A DNA stretch of 64,000 nucleotides from Chrysaora quinquecirrha (lineage: Eukaryota > Cnidaria > Scyphozoa > Semaeostomeae > Pelagiidae), in contig JACTAT010000010.1 of the NCBI GenBank assembly GCA_014526335.1, forward strand, positions 3,344,253-3,408,252. Reading direction: 5' to 3'. Of the stretch, positions 36,901 to 47,654 are shown piece after piece. The notes beneath the pieces were generated by a model. That model saw only the letters and a program-made list of their open reading frames with translations, made no database searches and had not been told where the DNA came from. The position numbers and the translations under genes were made by a program. How positions within the stretch are numbered: the stretch's first letter is position 1; each line of letters opens with the position of its first letter.

Positions 36901-39900
36901 ACTAATAACAATAACAATAACAATAACAATAACAATAACAATAACAATGACAATAACAATAACAATAACAATGACAATGACAATGACTATGACAACAATA
37001 ACAATAACAATAACAATAACAATAACAATGACAATGACAATAACAATGACAATGACAATGACAATGACAATCAATAACAACAACAATAACAACAACAATA
37101 ACAATAACAATAACAACAACAATAACAATAACAATAACAATAACAATAACAAAAACAAAAACAAAAACAATAACAATAACAATAACAATAACAATAACAA
37201 TAACAATAACAATAACAATAACAATAACAATAACAATAACAATAACAATAACAATAACAATAACAATAACAATAAAAGAAAGCTATATTTCTCTCTTACC
37301 GTAACATTCTCAAGGAATTCTCCACGACAAGATCGTGCATATGTGCCATCGAAGAATTCTTTGTTAGTCAAAGCCTCTTGTTTGTAGTCAAATCTAAAGG
37401 ACGATTGAATACGGCCTCCCTCTTTTTCATACTTTAAAATTGATTGATAATATTTGACATTGTTGACCATTACTTCGTCTGTTGTGTCTAAAAGAAGAAT
37501 TTCGGAGGAATTTAAGAGAGACTCAAAGACACTAGCATAAACTGGATTCTAAGAATAAGAATGTATGGTTTTGTATGTTAAGTGCACTTTTATTTTATTA
37601 CTGTAAAGTGCAGTTTGGTGTTGTTACTGTAAAGAGATTGACATTTTGTCAGAATCCAAAGAAAGAGCTTCAAATATGAGAATACTAACTTGGAATATCA
37701 ATTCAAGAAAATGAGCGAGTGGTTTTTCTAGGGAGGCTCTCTTTGACAAGTGCTGTGGCGTCGTGGATTAAGCGATATAATATACCTACTTCAGATACTT
37801 ACTGTATTTCAAAGCAAGTCGAGCATAACTTATAGCGCTGTCTGTATCACCACTCTAAAAGAAAAACAAGATAGATTCAAAACCAAAGCAAATACAAGAA
37901 AGAATAAGAAACGTCAAGGATTAATTGCATACTATACTAGAACTACAGGTTCTAGCCCTGGCGGGTGCTCAGTGTATTTGGTCTGTGGGGTTCGTTAGGG
38001 TATCAGTTCACCCACATGTTCCGTCACTGGGTATCATAGATGGGCCATTGTTCTAGAACCGGATATCAGAAGAGCATGACTTGCTGGAGCTGGACAGAGG
38101 CGGACTGGCAGCGAATCTCAAGTGTTGCTATTTCAGTAAAAAGGGCCTGTTTTTACTATAGCGATTTTTCTTGGCAGTTGCTTCTAGCGAGCTCCTCTGC
38201 AAAAATCAATTCGAGGCAAGGGCTACTGTTCATGTAAAATACTTCTTTTCTTGAGAAACAATTTCTGTTATTTCCACATGTTTTCATACTGTGCGAAACC
38301 AATCCTAATCTCTTCGAAATCCCAAGCAATCGAATAGATTTGCTCAACAAACAACAGAAACAGTTTGTTAAAGACCCTATAATAAGAAGGCCCGGGTTGC
38401 ATTCTCAATCTAGCATCCCTGCCAGTCCGCCCCTGGAGCTGGATGTTATTTTGTGCTAATAGAGTTAAACGCTTTCTTATTTTACAAAATGTCTAGCTTG
38501 AGGTCTAGTTCCAAGAGTTTTTTGTTTCTGGACTTCTTTTTATAGTAGCAAAAGTTCCTGAATAGCACCTTAATTTAAACTGCATATTGAGTACCATGAC
38601 TATTATAAAGAGACACGATGTGACCAAAACCTGAAAACTACTCAAGGAAAAATTTGATGCATTCATAAATACAATTTATGCGAGTTTTGACTGCAAATGA
38701 ATGAAACCGGCTTTCAATTTCTTTATTGTTTGCAGTGATTAAAATATTCAAAATTTTAAATTTCCTTAACGATTTTATCTTTCGTAGTATAGTTTTTTAA
38801 AGTTTTCGGCCTTCTACATGTAGGTTCCTTAAATTGGTTCTTTAAAAAATGATATTCAGTTAGAGCTTAACCTCTGTCTTACCAAAGTAACTTACAGTGT
38901 AAAGGCATCTTACAATGGTAATGCTACTTACAATGAAATAGGCCCAAGAAAGATGCTCAAACAATGGATATTCAGTCAGATTTCCAACTCTGTCTTCTCC
39001 ATCAACAATTCCGAGATATTTCAATCTTTCAGCTTCCTTGAGCCATTCGAGCATTCTCACGAATTTTTCATGTTTATAAGCAAGTATGCCAAGTTCAAAA
39101 CAATCGGCTGCAGTAAATTTATGAGCTGCTCTTTTTACTCCTATGACATGAAGAAATAGTAGATTAAAACATGCTGTACCTTTTGGACTCTCAATTTTTT
39201 GTGCTGTTTCTTTACTCAATACCATGTCCTTGTATCACATACACTTTTATCGACCGCTCGATAAGCAACTAGGGCTGAACTGGCCTTAACATTAAGCAAC
39301 TTGAGGGCTCAATTGAATTACTGTAAGCAACTAAGAAGTCAAACAATCAAGCTTATTTTCTTTCTTCTGTTAGGAAATTGTTCTTCCTTCTTATGTTTTG
39401 CATGTTGAAGTTCGTTAGCTAACGTTTTTCAACTTACTGACTCCAAAAAGTCATGTTGTAGGCCTAACATATGACGATCTTGACCCGCGAAGTCAGGGGT
39501 GGTTAGTAGGTACAAAAATGTTAAGCAACGTTTAAGCAACTTTGAGGGCTGAATTGTCTAAAATTTTAAGCAACTTTGAGGGCTGGACGAAAGTCAAGTT
39601 GCTTATTAAAAAAAAGTGTAGACAATATTGGCACTAATGAATCAAAACCTTTCTTGCAAGTTAATAACATCATCATGACATGAGACAACGAAATAGCTAA
39701 TCTAACCAGTGCGACCCTGGTCCTTCCTCTCAATGTGACCACACCTCGTGAAACCTTTAGCCTTTGCCTGGAATAACACAAAGACACACAGTAGACATAC
39801 TCCTCACTCTTCATGTCGAGTTTGATCTTGCCAGTAATCGAACCCATGACCAGAGACTGTGAGTAAGACTCAATTACCACTTATTCATATTTTAATGGAC

Positions 39901-42900
39901 CTAATTCGTTAAATTTCAAACCTATTTGCAATAAGTTCAGTTCACTAGATTGTTTATTACATTACTTAGTGAAACGGACAAAGAAATGCTTTCAAATGCA
40001 AAAATTTCAAACCTGGAATAGTGCCTTCAGCCATATCTGTAGCAGTAAATCCATAAGTTTCTTGCAATCTGAAGAGACCAGCCGCAGCTCCGATGAAATC
40101 TTCTTGATACGTTGGCAAATATGGCGCATTCACTTTTAAAATTGTTGCAACATCTGTGAGAATAACAATATATTAATATAATGAACCAAAGAGTATAATC
40201 CATTATACCTATTATGAGACAGAAAGATGGTGATGGTGATAATGATGATGATGATGATGATGATGACAATGATGGTGGTGATGATGATGATGATGACAAT
40301 GATAATGATAATAATGATAATAATAATGATGACAATGATGAGAATGAAAATGATAGTGATAATGATAATGATAATGATGATGATGATGATGGTGGTGATG
40401 ATGATAATGGTAATGGTAATGATAATGATGATGATGCTGATGCTGATGATGATGATGATTGTAATGATGATGATGATGATGATGATGATGACGATAGTGA
40501 TATTATTGATGGTGATGAAGATGAAGGTGATGATTATCATGAAGATGATTACGACGATGATCATGATCATGATCATGATGATGATGATGATTGTTATTTT
40601 GATGGTGATGATATTAGTGATGAAGATGGTGATAATGGCAATGATGGTCATTATCATGATGATGATTATCATGATGATGATTATCATGATGATGATTATC
40701 ATGATGATGATCATGTTAATGATCATGATGACGATAACCATTATAATGATTATGACAACGACAACGACAAGGACTATACGACGATGATCATGACCAATAT
40801 CACGATCATGAACGCGAAACAGAGTGAAACTTCAGTTTCCAATGCATTTTGAATAACTTCTAACGATGTGAACATGCGGAATGAAGAACAGATTGATTTA
40901 GCAGTAACAGATAGAAACGAAACGTCATCAACAGAGCGCAATTATAACTGCAACGAGAAAAGCCTTTGACAGAGACAGTGAACAGTTGTGGGTCACACAC
41001 CCACAAGCTGCACGCGAAAATCACTACATCTAACTGAATTTAATGGCAGAAATATTTGCAAAATTTAAAAACCTATTGAACTTTCGAAAAAAAATGAAAA
41101 CGGAGCCAATAGCTGATTTACTAACGATTCCTATATAGTCAAGATTTTTCGACTCGCACATTTCACAGTACGAAACGCTTTGAAGCCCAACGGTTGTGGT
41201 AAATAGAAATATAATACGTATTTCGGCGTACACTTTCTTATAAATAAGCAACTGGACTTTTGGTCCAGCCTTCAAAGTTGCTTAACATACCCAGTAATAA
41301 AGCCCTCTCAGAATGACCCCTAAAAACTTTTTTTATCTCTTTTCTTGCTGTTCAATGTAATTGACAAGTTTTCAATGATGTATTGTATAAAGAAAGCTAT
41401 TGAACCAAACATTTGAACAAATTCTCAGGCCTAGTTGCTTATTTACCGGTTTCTTATAAAAAGTGTACTTCTAGCGTTTCGTACTGCAAACATGAAAAAT
41501 CAGAGGAGAAGGCTTTAGAGGGCTTTGAAATGGCGTTCTGAACATTAAAGAAGCTGTCCTAATTTTTGTATTCTTCAATTATTTTAATGTTAAATTCTTC
41601 CGATGGAAGGAACGCAAGATTTTCAAAATATAAGTCCGCTGAAGATTTCGTTACAAGTACAAGGAACGCCCTTGAAACGCCCAAAAAAATAAATGATAAG
41701 TATTTTTTGAAGCAAGACAATGTCGAGGTACTATTTAGCTCTTTTTCCAGTGGCAATCTTAGGGCTGTTGGCAGTAAAAGAGCTTCAAAGCTTTCAGACA
41801 GGTTGCAGTCTCGTTCATGACAAAAAACTCATTGTCATAGATCAAAAGTCAGTTGGTTAAAACCATATTCAGGGTTTCTTGTACACTAAAAACCTGCACA
41901 TAAGAACCTAAATGTTTGAAGCAGCCTGTTTAGCTTAATTTTGTTATGAGAGGTGTCTACAATAATAAAGGTCCGAAGCGATTGCCGAAAAACAAGGCAC
42001 GGTTCAAGGTTTTAAGCGGCTCTTGCAAGCCGTATTTATCCACGAACTTAGTCTAGGAATGAAGATTTCTCACACGCAAGTTGCATATAAACCCAAATAC
42101 CTCACTATCTCACAGAAATCGCCAATGAAATTACATTATTTTTAATTATTTTGCTGTTACAACAAGCGTCTCTTACAACAGGCGCCCTCTATTAGGTGCC
42201 CATAAAGCATAAGCGCCCAGGCGCTAACTAGAGGATTATTCATATTGCTTCTTAGAGAACTTGAAGGAATGTTTTGCTTCTATATTGTTGAAAAACCCTG
42301 AAATAAATGACAAAGGAACACAGCATATCATCCGATAAAACTATAGGCAAAATGGACTTAGCATTCAGCCGACTTCAGCGATTTTTAACATGGCTTTTTG
42401 AAGAAAATAGAGTGTAAACCCCTTAACTGCTAACGGTCTTTGCATTGCGCTTAAACTTTTTTAAAAACAGATCAAAGATAAGACGGATTGGTAGTTTATA
42501 CGGGACTGGAACACTTTAAAAGCGTCTCGCTAGAGGGGTTAGAATTGATCTGGATATCCGGACTGCTTGGTCTCGTTTAACGGTAAGAGTATCTGAATCA
42601 ATTTTGTTTTTGGATTCAAATGGATTTGGTCTCATGAATGTGTGATCGATGTGTGCTAAAAACTATGAAATTACTAACCAAAACCTCGACAAAAACATGC
42701 TGGGAAAAATGGTCTTACCTGCAAGTTTTTCATCTGAAAATGTAAAAGATCAGACAATTCTTTCCATCCCCACGTGAACCTTTTCAATAGAAGATACGAA
42801 TTAATTGGGTTGGCAATGTATTCTAATGGATCTCCTAGCGAAAGTTTCGAAGCCATTTCTGCCGCTTTGGCAAACTGTTTTAATCCAGCCAGTTTTCGTC

Positions 42901-43054
42901 TTTCTTCTTGTATATACTCTTTAGTTACATTGAGAAGCCGCTGTTCAATCTCATACAGAGGTTCGAGCTGGGTGACGGCTGCGTACATATCAGCTGACGT
43001 TTGAATGTTAAACTGGATAATAACGAGGAATACGATAACGAATCCGTTAGCCAT
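27913..43054 (-). CDS. P4HA: Prolyl 4-hydroxylase subunit alpha (collagen type)
   Basis: Exons: 43054–42719, 40153–40013, 39140–38932, 37854–37803, 37487–37300, 36311–36142, one of three 71-nt exons (35309–35239, 35100–35030, 33286–33216), 32015–31901, 31232–31182, 31088–31026, 30202–30134, 29899–29803, 27983–27913; about 544 residues. A signal peptide (VIVFLVIIQFNI) leads into the N-terminal dimerisation region (YEIEQRLLNVTKEYIQEE; NPINSYLLLKRF) and the peptide-binding TPR-like part (FTAADCFELGILAY). The catalytic domain has NYGIGGQYEFHKDHG (iron ligands His and Asp), EHASCPV (second His), SGSKW (Lys for 2-oxoglutarate) and WFHARGNEFRRPC. Known role: 4-hydroxylation of X-Pro-Gly in collagen in the ER, in a tetramer with PDI. 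Two junctions (42726 A run; 36302 A run) are one base out of phase. Introns contain many repeats. Confidence 0.94.
28660..28850. mobile_element. Partial MITE, family M1
   Basis: Diverged copy with 'agcagaaaatg...' and 'aaatattgcttgtagtt' words, in the last intron of the prolyl hydroxylase gene. Confidence 0.35.
30480..30960. repeat. (ACAAG)n pentanucleotide array
   Basis: Pure GACAA units from about 30780 to 30910, imperfect outside. On the sense strand of the prolyl hydroxylase it reads (CTTGT)n. All long frames here are artefacts of the repeat. Confidence 0.92.
31541..31710 (+). repeat. tRNA-derived SINE-like repeat, family A
   Basis: Head 'tgctgtggcgttgtggcc', B-box-like 'cagggttcgagcc', tail 'gtcgaggtctcgattagtt'. 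Antisense in a prolyl hydroxylase intron. Confidence 0.6.
32350..32620. repeat. Three degenerate tandem units of about 81–89 bp
   Basis: The word 'gcaa(a/g)cgatcNntgattcg' recurs at 32363, 32444 and 32533, each followed by 'aggattg(g/a)att'. Confidence 0.6.
32617..32815 (+). repeat. Diverged SINE-like repeat, family A
   Basis: 'gtcaaggtttgaaccccagc' and 'cgcaaaatgcgccattttac' match the family end seen at 2866–2960. Confidence 0.4.
33216..33286 (-). CDS. P4HA: Prolyl hydroxylase alternative exon 7c (71 nt)
   Basis: TATATAG|TTAGAG to AAGAG|GTATAT. Enters in phase 0 and leaves two bases, exactly like 7a and 7b. Reads LEMAKVIGEVEG and then MVTADYRICK. It is the exon nearest the common downstream exon, with the least weak donor of the three. 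Confidence 0.88.
33373..34530. other. Intronic stretch without recognised content
   Basis: Between alternative exons 7c and 7b. A 103-codon frame at 33373–33684 (−) has no recognisable features. Short direct words 'ggtaaaattaggtaaa' recur near 33730–33770. I see nothing else. Confidence 0.3.
34795..34995. repeat. Tandem duplication of about 115 bp
   Basis: 'agcttatcatggtgataaag' with 'cccgggaagcaaaaac' and 'gggttctccag' occurs twice in a row, close to exon 7b. Confidence 0.7.
35030..35100 (-). CDS. P4HA: Prolyl hydroxylase alternative exon 7b (71 nt)
   Basis: TTCACAG|CTAAAA to AAAAG|GTGCTC. Reads LKMAKVFDNRNG and then EVIAHYRISK. Same length and phase as 7a and 7c. Only 138 nt separate it from 7a. 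Confidence 0.9.
35239..35309 (-). CDS. P4HA: Prolyl hydroxylase alternative exon 7a (71 nt)
   Basis: TTCGTAG|CTGCAT to AAAAG|GTCGGT. Reads LHMSKAFDHDTG and then IITADYRISK. The donor departs from GTRAGT, as expected for a regulated exon. Confidence 0.9.
36450..37290. repeat. (AACAAT)n hexanucleotide array
   Basis: Over 800 bp of AACAAT units with interspersed GAC variants, between two prolyl hydroxylase exons. Begins about 10 nt from the donor of the exon ending at 37300. The poly-Leu/Ile/Asn frames are artefacts. Confidence 0.95.
38095..38435. mobile_element. Non-autonomous hAT element with 8-bp target duplication
   Basis: Left end CAGAGGCGGACTGGCAG, right end (inverted) CAGGGGCGGACTGGCAG. 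This is a classic hAT-type terminus. The element is flanked by GAGCTGGA on both sides (38087–38094 and 38436–38443), a perfect 8-bp duplication as hAT transposases make. 341 bp, non-coding, in a prolyl hydroxylase intron. Confidence 0.9.
39243..39622. mobile_element. MITE, family R5 ('ataagcaac' termini)
   Basis: Head 'cgataagcaactagggctg', tail 'agtcaagttgcttattaaa'; near-identical in plan to 63085–63695, including 'gttcgttagctaacgttttt' and 'gaagtcaggggtggtt'. Located in a prolyl hydroxylase intron. Confidence 0.7.
40210..40745. repeat. (GAT)n microsatellite
   Basis: Imperfect trinucleotide tract in the first intron of the prolyl hydroxylase; reading frames on both strands are artefacts. 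Confidence 0.92.
41166..41490. mobile_element. Fold-back element related to family R5
   Basis: Nested inverted arms: outer 'cagtacgaaacgct' / 'agcgtttcgtactg', then 'gtacactttcttat' / 'ataaaaagtgtac', then 'aaataagcaact' / 'agttgcttattt'. Lies in the first intron of the prolyl hydroxylase. Confidence 0.65.
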
Positions 43055-44472
43055 TTTGACGCTTTTTATTATCAATGAGATGTGAATCAGCTTTATCTGT
43101 GTGCAAGATTTCTTTACAGATCACGTATAATCCTAAAACTGCATGCTTCGAAGCGATTTCGCCTTTTGAAATAATCACGCCTGCCACCAATGAATTATTT
43201 ATTTCATTCTTATTTTGATAGCTAATACCAAGTTTTAATCAGTCCTGAATTTTTCGCAATCAATTAAATAAATAGTGTTTCCAGTTTGTGTCCTGCCAGT
43301 ATGTTTGTTGATAAAATTCAGCGTTGCTTCACTCTGAATTTTTTTGCTTATAGATGGAAAAACATCTGCTTCTGACTCGAACTTCTGCTAAACCTGTGTC
43401 TTCTGTTCTTTTGAGATCATGTTTGAGGGTAGCCAGCAGGTTCCAACATAACTGCTTATCAACCCACCCGTTACGAGCATGCCACTAAGCTTGTTGCTCT
43501 TTTGTTCATTAGAGAAAGACCTAGGGACAGCATGGCAAAGATCACGTTTTAAGGGGGGGGGGGCGCTCATCTAAACCATCATAGCTCTCTAATAACAAAC
43601 CTTCATTAACACCGAAAGCAAAGTCACCATCCTGGAGACTCCATCTCATCGATTATTTTTGCTCATTATTTCTCAAGGCTCACCGATTTCCATTATATTG
43701 CTTCTATCTTACTAAGGACTCGGCAACTCCCTGTGTTAAACATCTGGTTTTGAAATCCGTCGCCAAATATATTAACTTTTATAACGAAAAACAGCGGATG
43801 GGAGTTTCGGAGAACGTAGACAGGCAAATTTGCAAACTAAATCATTAAATAGAGACAATCAATTTTGGAGAACAGCGTGGATATATTTCGATTTTTTAGA
43901 AACCGTAACATAGGCTTTATTTCTGCCGTCACACCCCTGTTTCTACCCTCTTAATTAATATTTAATCATGGGTAGGACGTTCAAACTGTCACGTCCAGAG
44001 ACAGTTCTTTGAGTGGAGTGATCGTGGAATCGTGCTAGCACCACATGAATTTGTAATTACAGAGCGAAGTCCTTTAAAAGATCATTAGAACTTATTCTTC
44101 TAAGGAAGTATGTAGCTAACAGGGTGAACCTAATAACTCAACTAACAATATGTTGACAGTGATTACCATCATGATTGTGATGCTTTTGATAATGATTATA
44201 ATCAGAGGAAAAATTTGATTATGATGATGATATTGAAGATGATAATTCAAAATAATGAAAGTTGGTGAAGATGAAGATAACAATGACAATAATGACGATA
44301 GCGATCACCATAATTTCAGTGATCATTATGATCATGATATGATGTTGATGATGATCATGGTTGCTTGTGACGTTTAGAATGGTGATGATGGTGATGATGA
44401 TTATGATGTTATGATGATGATGGATTATGATGATGATGATGATGACAATGATGAGAATGAAAATGATGATGG

Positions 44473-44529
<57 letters not shown>

Positions 44530-44555
44530 CTGTGACTATGATGATGATAAAGATT

Positions 44556-44591
<36 letters not shown>

Positions 44592-44722
44592 ATGATGATC
44601 ATGATGATCATGATGATTAAAATTATGATTATGACGATGATGATGATTTGTGATAAAGATGACGATAATGAGTGGTAACGGTTGATGATGATGGTTATGA
44701 AGATATGATGATCATGCATGAT
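43055..44722. other. Divergent intergenic region, prolyl hydroxylase / Mpv17-like
   Basis: Should contain the 5' region of the prolyl hydroxylase gene. No clear core promoter is seen. The end is a (GAT)n tract (44220–44720). Confidence 0.4.
44220..44720. repeat. (GAT)n microsatellite
   Basis: Pure GAT from about 44475 to 44528, imperfect outside. Confidence 0.92.
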
Positions 44723-45087
44723 GTACACGCTTTTTTTTTTATAAGAAAGTGGTTTATAGAAAAGTAATGCTCAACATCTTAAAAACTTAAGAAAGTTTAA
44801 TACTGGATTCTTGAAACTTAAGAAAGTTCTGTTTCATGCTTTCACTCCTAATGTTCTGTGTGTTATTTTTGCTCTTCTGTTCAGTCGCTCATCTTGATTA
44901 TCTTCTTTGAAAAACGTGGTATTTGTGCAATGTATACAGTGCCTTAAACTGTGCATTCTTAGAAATACTGCATTCCAAAATTTTTGCTAAGAAAGTCACC
45001 AGAAAGTTTTGGAACTGAAAACATGAAATATCTAAGAAAGTTTCAATACTGGCCCAAAAAAAACTTTCTTATAAAAAAAACGTGTAC
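44723..45087. mobile_element. MITE with about 25-bp terminal inverted repeats
   Basis: Left end GTACACGC plus a T-run and ATAAGAAAG; right end CTTTCTTATA plus an A-run and CGTGTAC. 365 bp, non-coding. The inner word 'aagaaagttt(c)aatactgg' also occurs near both ends in the same sense. Directly beyond the GAT tract. Confidence 0.7.
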
Positions 45088-45103
45088 GTGTAAACGATAC
45101 TCT

Positions 45104-45134
45104 AGTTAATAGAAAGGGTCCCTTTCTATTAACT
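45104..45134. repeat. Near-perfect 31-bp palindrome
   Basis: Fifteen-base arms (agttaatagaaaggg and its complement) around one T. No loop-type terminator context; function unknown. Confidence 0.85.
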
Positions 45135-45644
45135 ATGGTATAAACATAGTCAATGGTGTAAATGACTACACTATGAAACATAAATAAAGATTCAGATATT
45201 ATATAAACAAAATATATCTGACATCAGAGCAGCAGAAAATAACAACAAACCTGAGGTTCAAAAATGAGTACCATGATAACTAAATCAACAGTATCAAGAC
45301 CCAAACCCAGCAATTCCATCATCTTCCTGTCAATCAACGAACACAATATAATTATTCTTGATTAAAAACTATAATATTTTATAAAATTACCTAACCTCAG
45401 AAAAAATTAAAAAGTATCTGCGAGGGGCTACAAAGAAAGAAAATCCGCCAAAGTTCCTTGAACTGGAAAAAATCTCTGTTGAGTTTTCAGGTTTTGAGAG
45501 TGAGCCTCTACAGGAAAACGAGGTTAACATTTGAAGGGAAAAGAAAAATATCTAATGGAATGACGAAGAAATTATTAGTTCGAACTTTTCTTTGATTTGT
45601 GTAAGAAACAAGACTGAAGCAAGGAAAAATATAACAGATAAACC

Positions 45645-46590
45645 ATGGCAAGGGCGTTCTATCAATTCTACCTCTTCTCAATGAACACTAAACCTTGGCT
45701 AACAACGATTTTGTCAACAGGTAAGTGGCACTTGAATTTGGAAAGTTGTCGAAATTTGGGCCTAGGCAGACAGGCACATCAGGTGGTTATATAACAATAT
45801 TTAGGGCTTTTCTTGATCTTGAATGAAGTTTGGGAAAGCTGTTTACAGTAAGATAATCAATTTATCTTAGATGCTGAGAATAAAGAATGAAATAAAGTAG
45901 GAACTATTCTTTTAAACGTTTTGCATGTGTAATTCACGTGATCAATTGATCACTTTGGTTTTCAAGTTAGATAAATCAATTTGCCCCCAAACACCGAGAA
46001 TTTAAAATGGAATGGAATTAGGCTACAATTAAGCGAGATCTAACTCTGCATGTGAAACTCACGTGATCTGTAAATAACTGACAATCATTCTTTTTTCCTT
46101 CTTAGGCACTCTGGTTGGCGTTGGTGACGTCATTGCTCAACAAGCTGTAGAAAAAAAGGGACTGAAAAATCATGATTTGATAAGGACAGCAAAAATGGCA
46201 GGAATGGGCTTGTGTATTATTGGCCCTGGACTCAGAACATGGTACATAATATTAGACAAACTGGTGAAAGGGAGTGGAGGTACTGTTGCCTTGAGAAAAA
46301 TGCTTCTGGATCAATGCATTTGGGCACCGGCATTTTTAGGCATGTTTTTCAGTGTGGTTAACATCCTTGATGGAAAAAACGCATCAGAAATAAAAAATAT
46401 TTTAAAAAAAGATTATGTAGATGCGTTGAAAGTTAATTATGCCGTATGGCCTGCTGTACAATTACTGAATTTCTATTTCGTTCCAATGAGACACAGAGTT
46501 ATGGTCGTGAATTTCGTGGCATTATTCTGGAATACCTATTTGGCATATGCATCACACAAGCATCAAGATGAATCCCATGTTACTGCCTAA
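45645..46590 (+). CDS. MPV17: Mpv17/PMP22-family membrane protein
   Basis: Two exons: 45645–45720 (ACAG|GTAAGT) and 46106–46590 (CTTAG|GCAC), phase agreed, 186 residues (human 176). Starts MARAFYQFYL…KPWLTT, then GTLVGVGDVIAQQAVEKKGL, LRKMLLDQCIWAPAFLGMFF, and the family signature DYVDALKVNYAVWPAVQLLNFYFVPMRHR in two halves, ending with FWNTYLAYASHK. Four hydrophobic segments fit the family. Known role: inner mitochondrial membrane channel-like protein needed for mtDNA maintenance in vertebrates and yeast; peroxisomal relatives exist, so the exact subfamily (MPV17 or a close paralogue) is an inference from the best-matching blocks. No frame breaks. Confidence 0.93.
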
Positions 46591-47654
46591 ACAATTCAAA
46601 AGATCTCAAGTTCTTCATCCATAAAAAACTTATTGATATAAAAATTTAAATGATTTTTCACTATATACTGTTTTGTAAATAATGCATATGTTTTGCAATT
46701 GTGTTTCATATAACAAAGATGAGAACTTAATTCACTGGATTTTGATTTTACAGTTTATTACAGTTTGTATAACAGATGCTGTCAATATCTTAATTGGTCT
46801 TTTATGTTGCTGTAATCTTCTGGGCTTTCCACAGCGAGCACACGAGTATGGGTTTATAGGCAAGAAACGAGCCTTCAGACGCTTAAATAATCATGACCCC
46901 TCCCCGTTTCAAGAAGGCGTCTGCTGATCGCAGCATTGATCTTCCCCTTAAAGAAACTGCAATATCGTATCATGTTGCTCTTGAGTTCGACAGCAGCTAT
47001 AAACACGCAACTACAGGCATAAACAAGTGGGCAAACAAGCTTCTACAAGCCCTAATGCAGTAAGTTACCCTCTAAAACCCCTTTCTCGATGCGAAAACTC
47101 ATCCTAACATTGTTCTTCCCGCTTTTAAAAAAAAGCTGCGATATATTATCTTGTTATTTTGCTCCTGGGGTCGGTAGCAGCTATAAACATATATAACTAC
47201 AGGAATTGAGTAAGCCACGGTTAAACAAGTTTCTACAAGCCCTAACGCAGTAAGTTACCCATTAATTCAATTCAATTCATTTATATACAGCAACAAGATT
47301 ACAAATTAGTGTTTACATTAAAAGCCCTTTCTCGACGCATCTGCTGATCGTAACACTGATTAAAATTGTCTAGAGGCAATTTACTCCCTCGAAGTGAGGT
47401 ACATCTTTGCTGGAAATCCTATCTTCTTCACAAAAATCTCTTGGAAATCATTTAGTTTTAATTGAAATCTTGCACGACCTTTAAAGAGTGAAATCTCTCC
47501 CAAACATAGTAGTTCTTAAGCACTTTGAAGCTACTATCTTCATGCGTGATAGAAATAAGGTGATCATCCGCCCCAGAAACTCCGTTATTATAGGAAACGC
47601 CCCTTTTGCTTTGTGGGAATTGCTTCTCAAAGTACTTATAACTTGTCACCCATT
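46591..47654. other. Downstream intergenic DNA with a 190-bp duplication
   Basis: 3' flank of the Mpv17-like gene, then two units of about 190 bp (46905–47080 and 47090–47265) sharing 'agcagctataaacac' and 'ctacaagccctaa(t/c)gcagtaag', plus the start of a third at 47330. From about 47380 to 47510 a degenerate relative of the MITE at 48967. Confidence 0.55.

Noticed and set aside
36402..37470. Long poly-Leu, poly-Ile/Val and poly-Asn reading frames
   Set aside because: They are translations of the (AACAAT)n array in several frames; only 37300–37487 within them is a real exon.
40136..40852. Poly-Asp and poly-Met/Ile frames, likewise at 20134–20413 and 44219–44728
   Set aside because: (GAT)n microsatellite translations on both strands.
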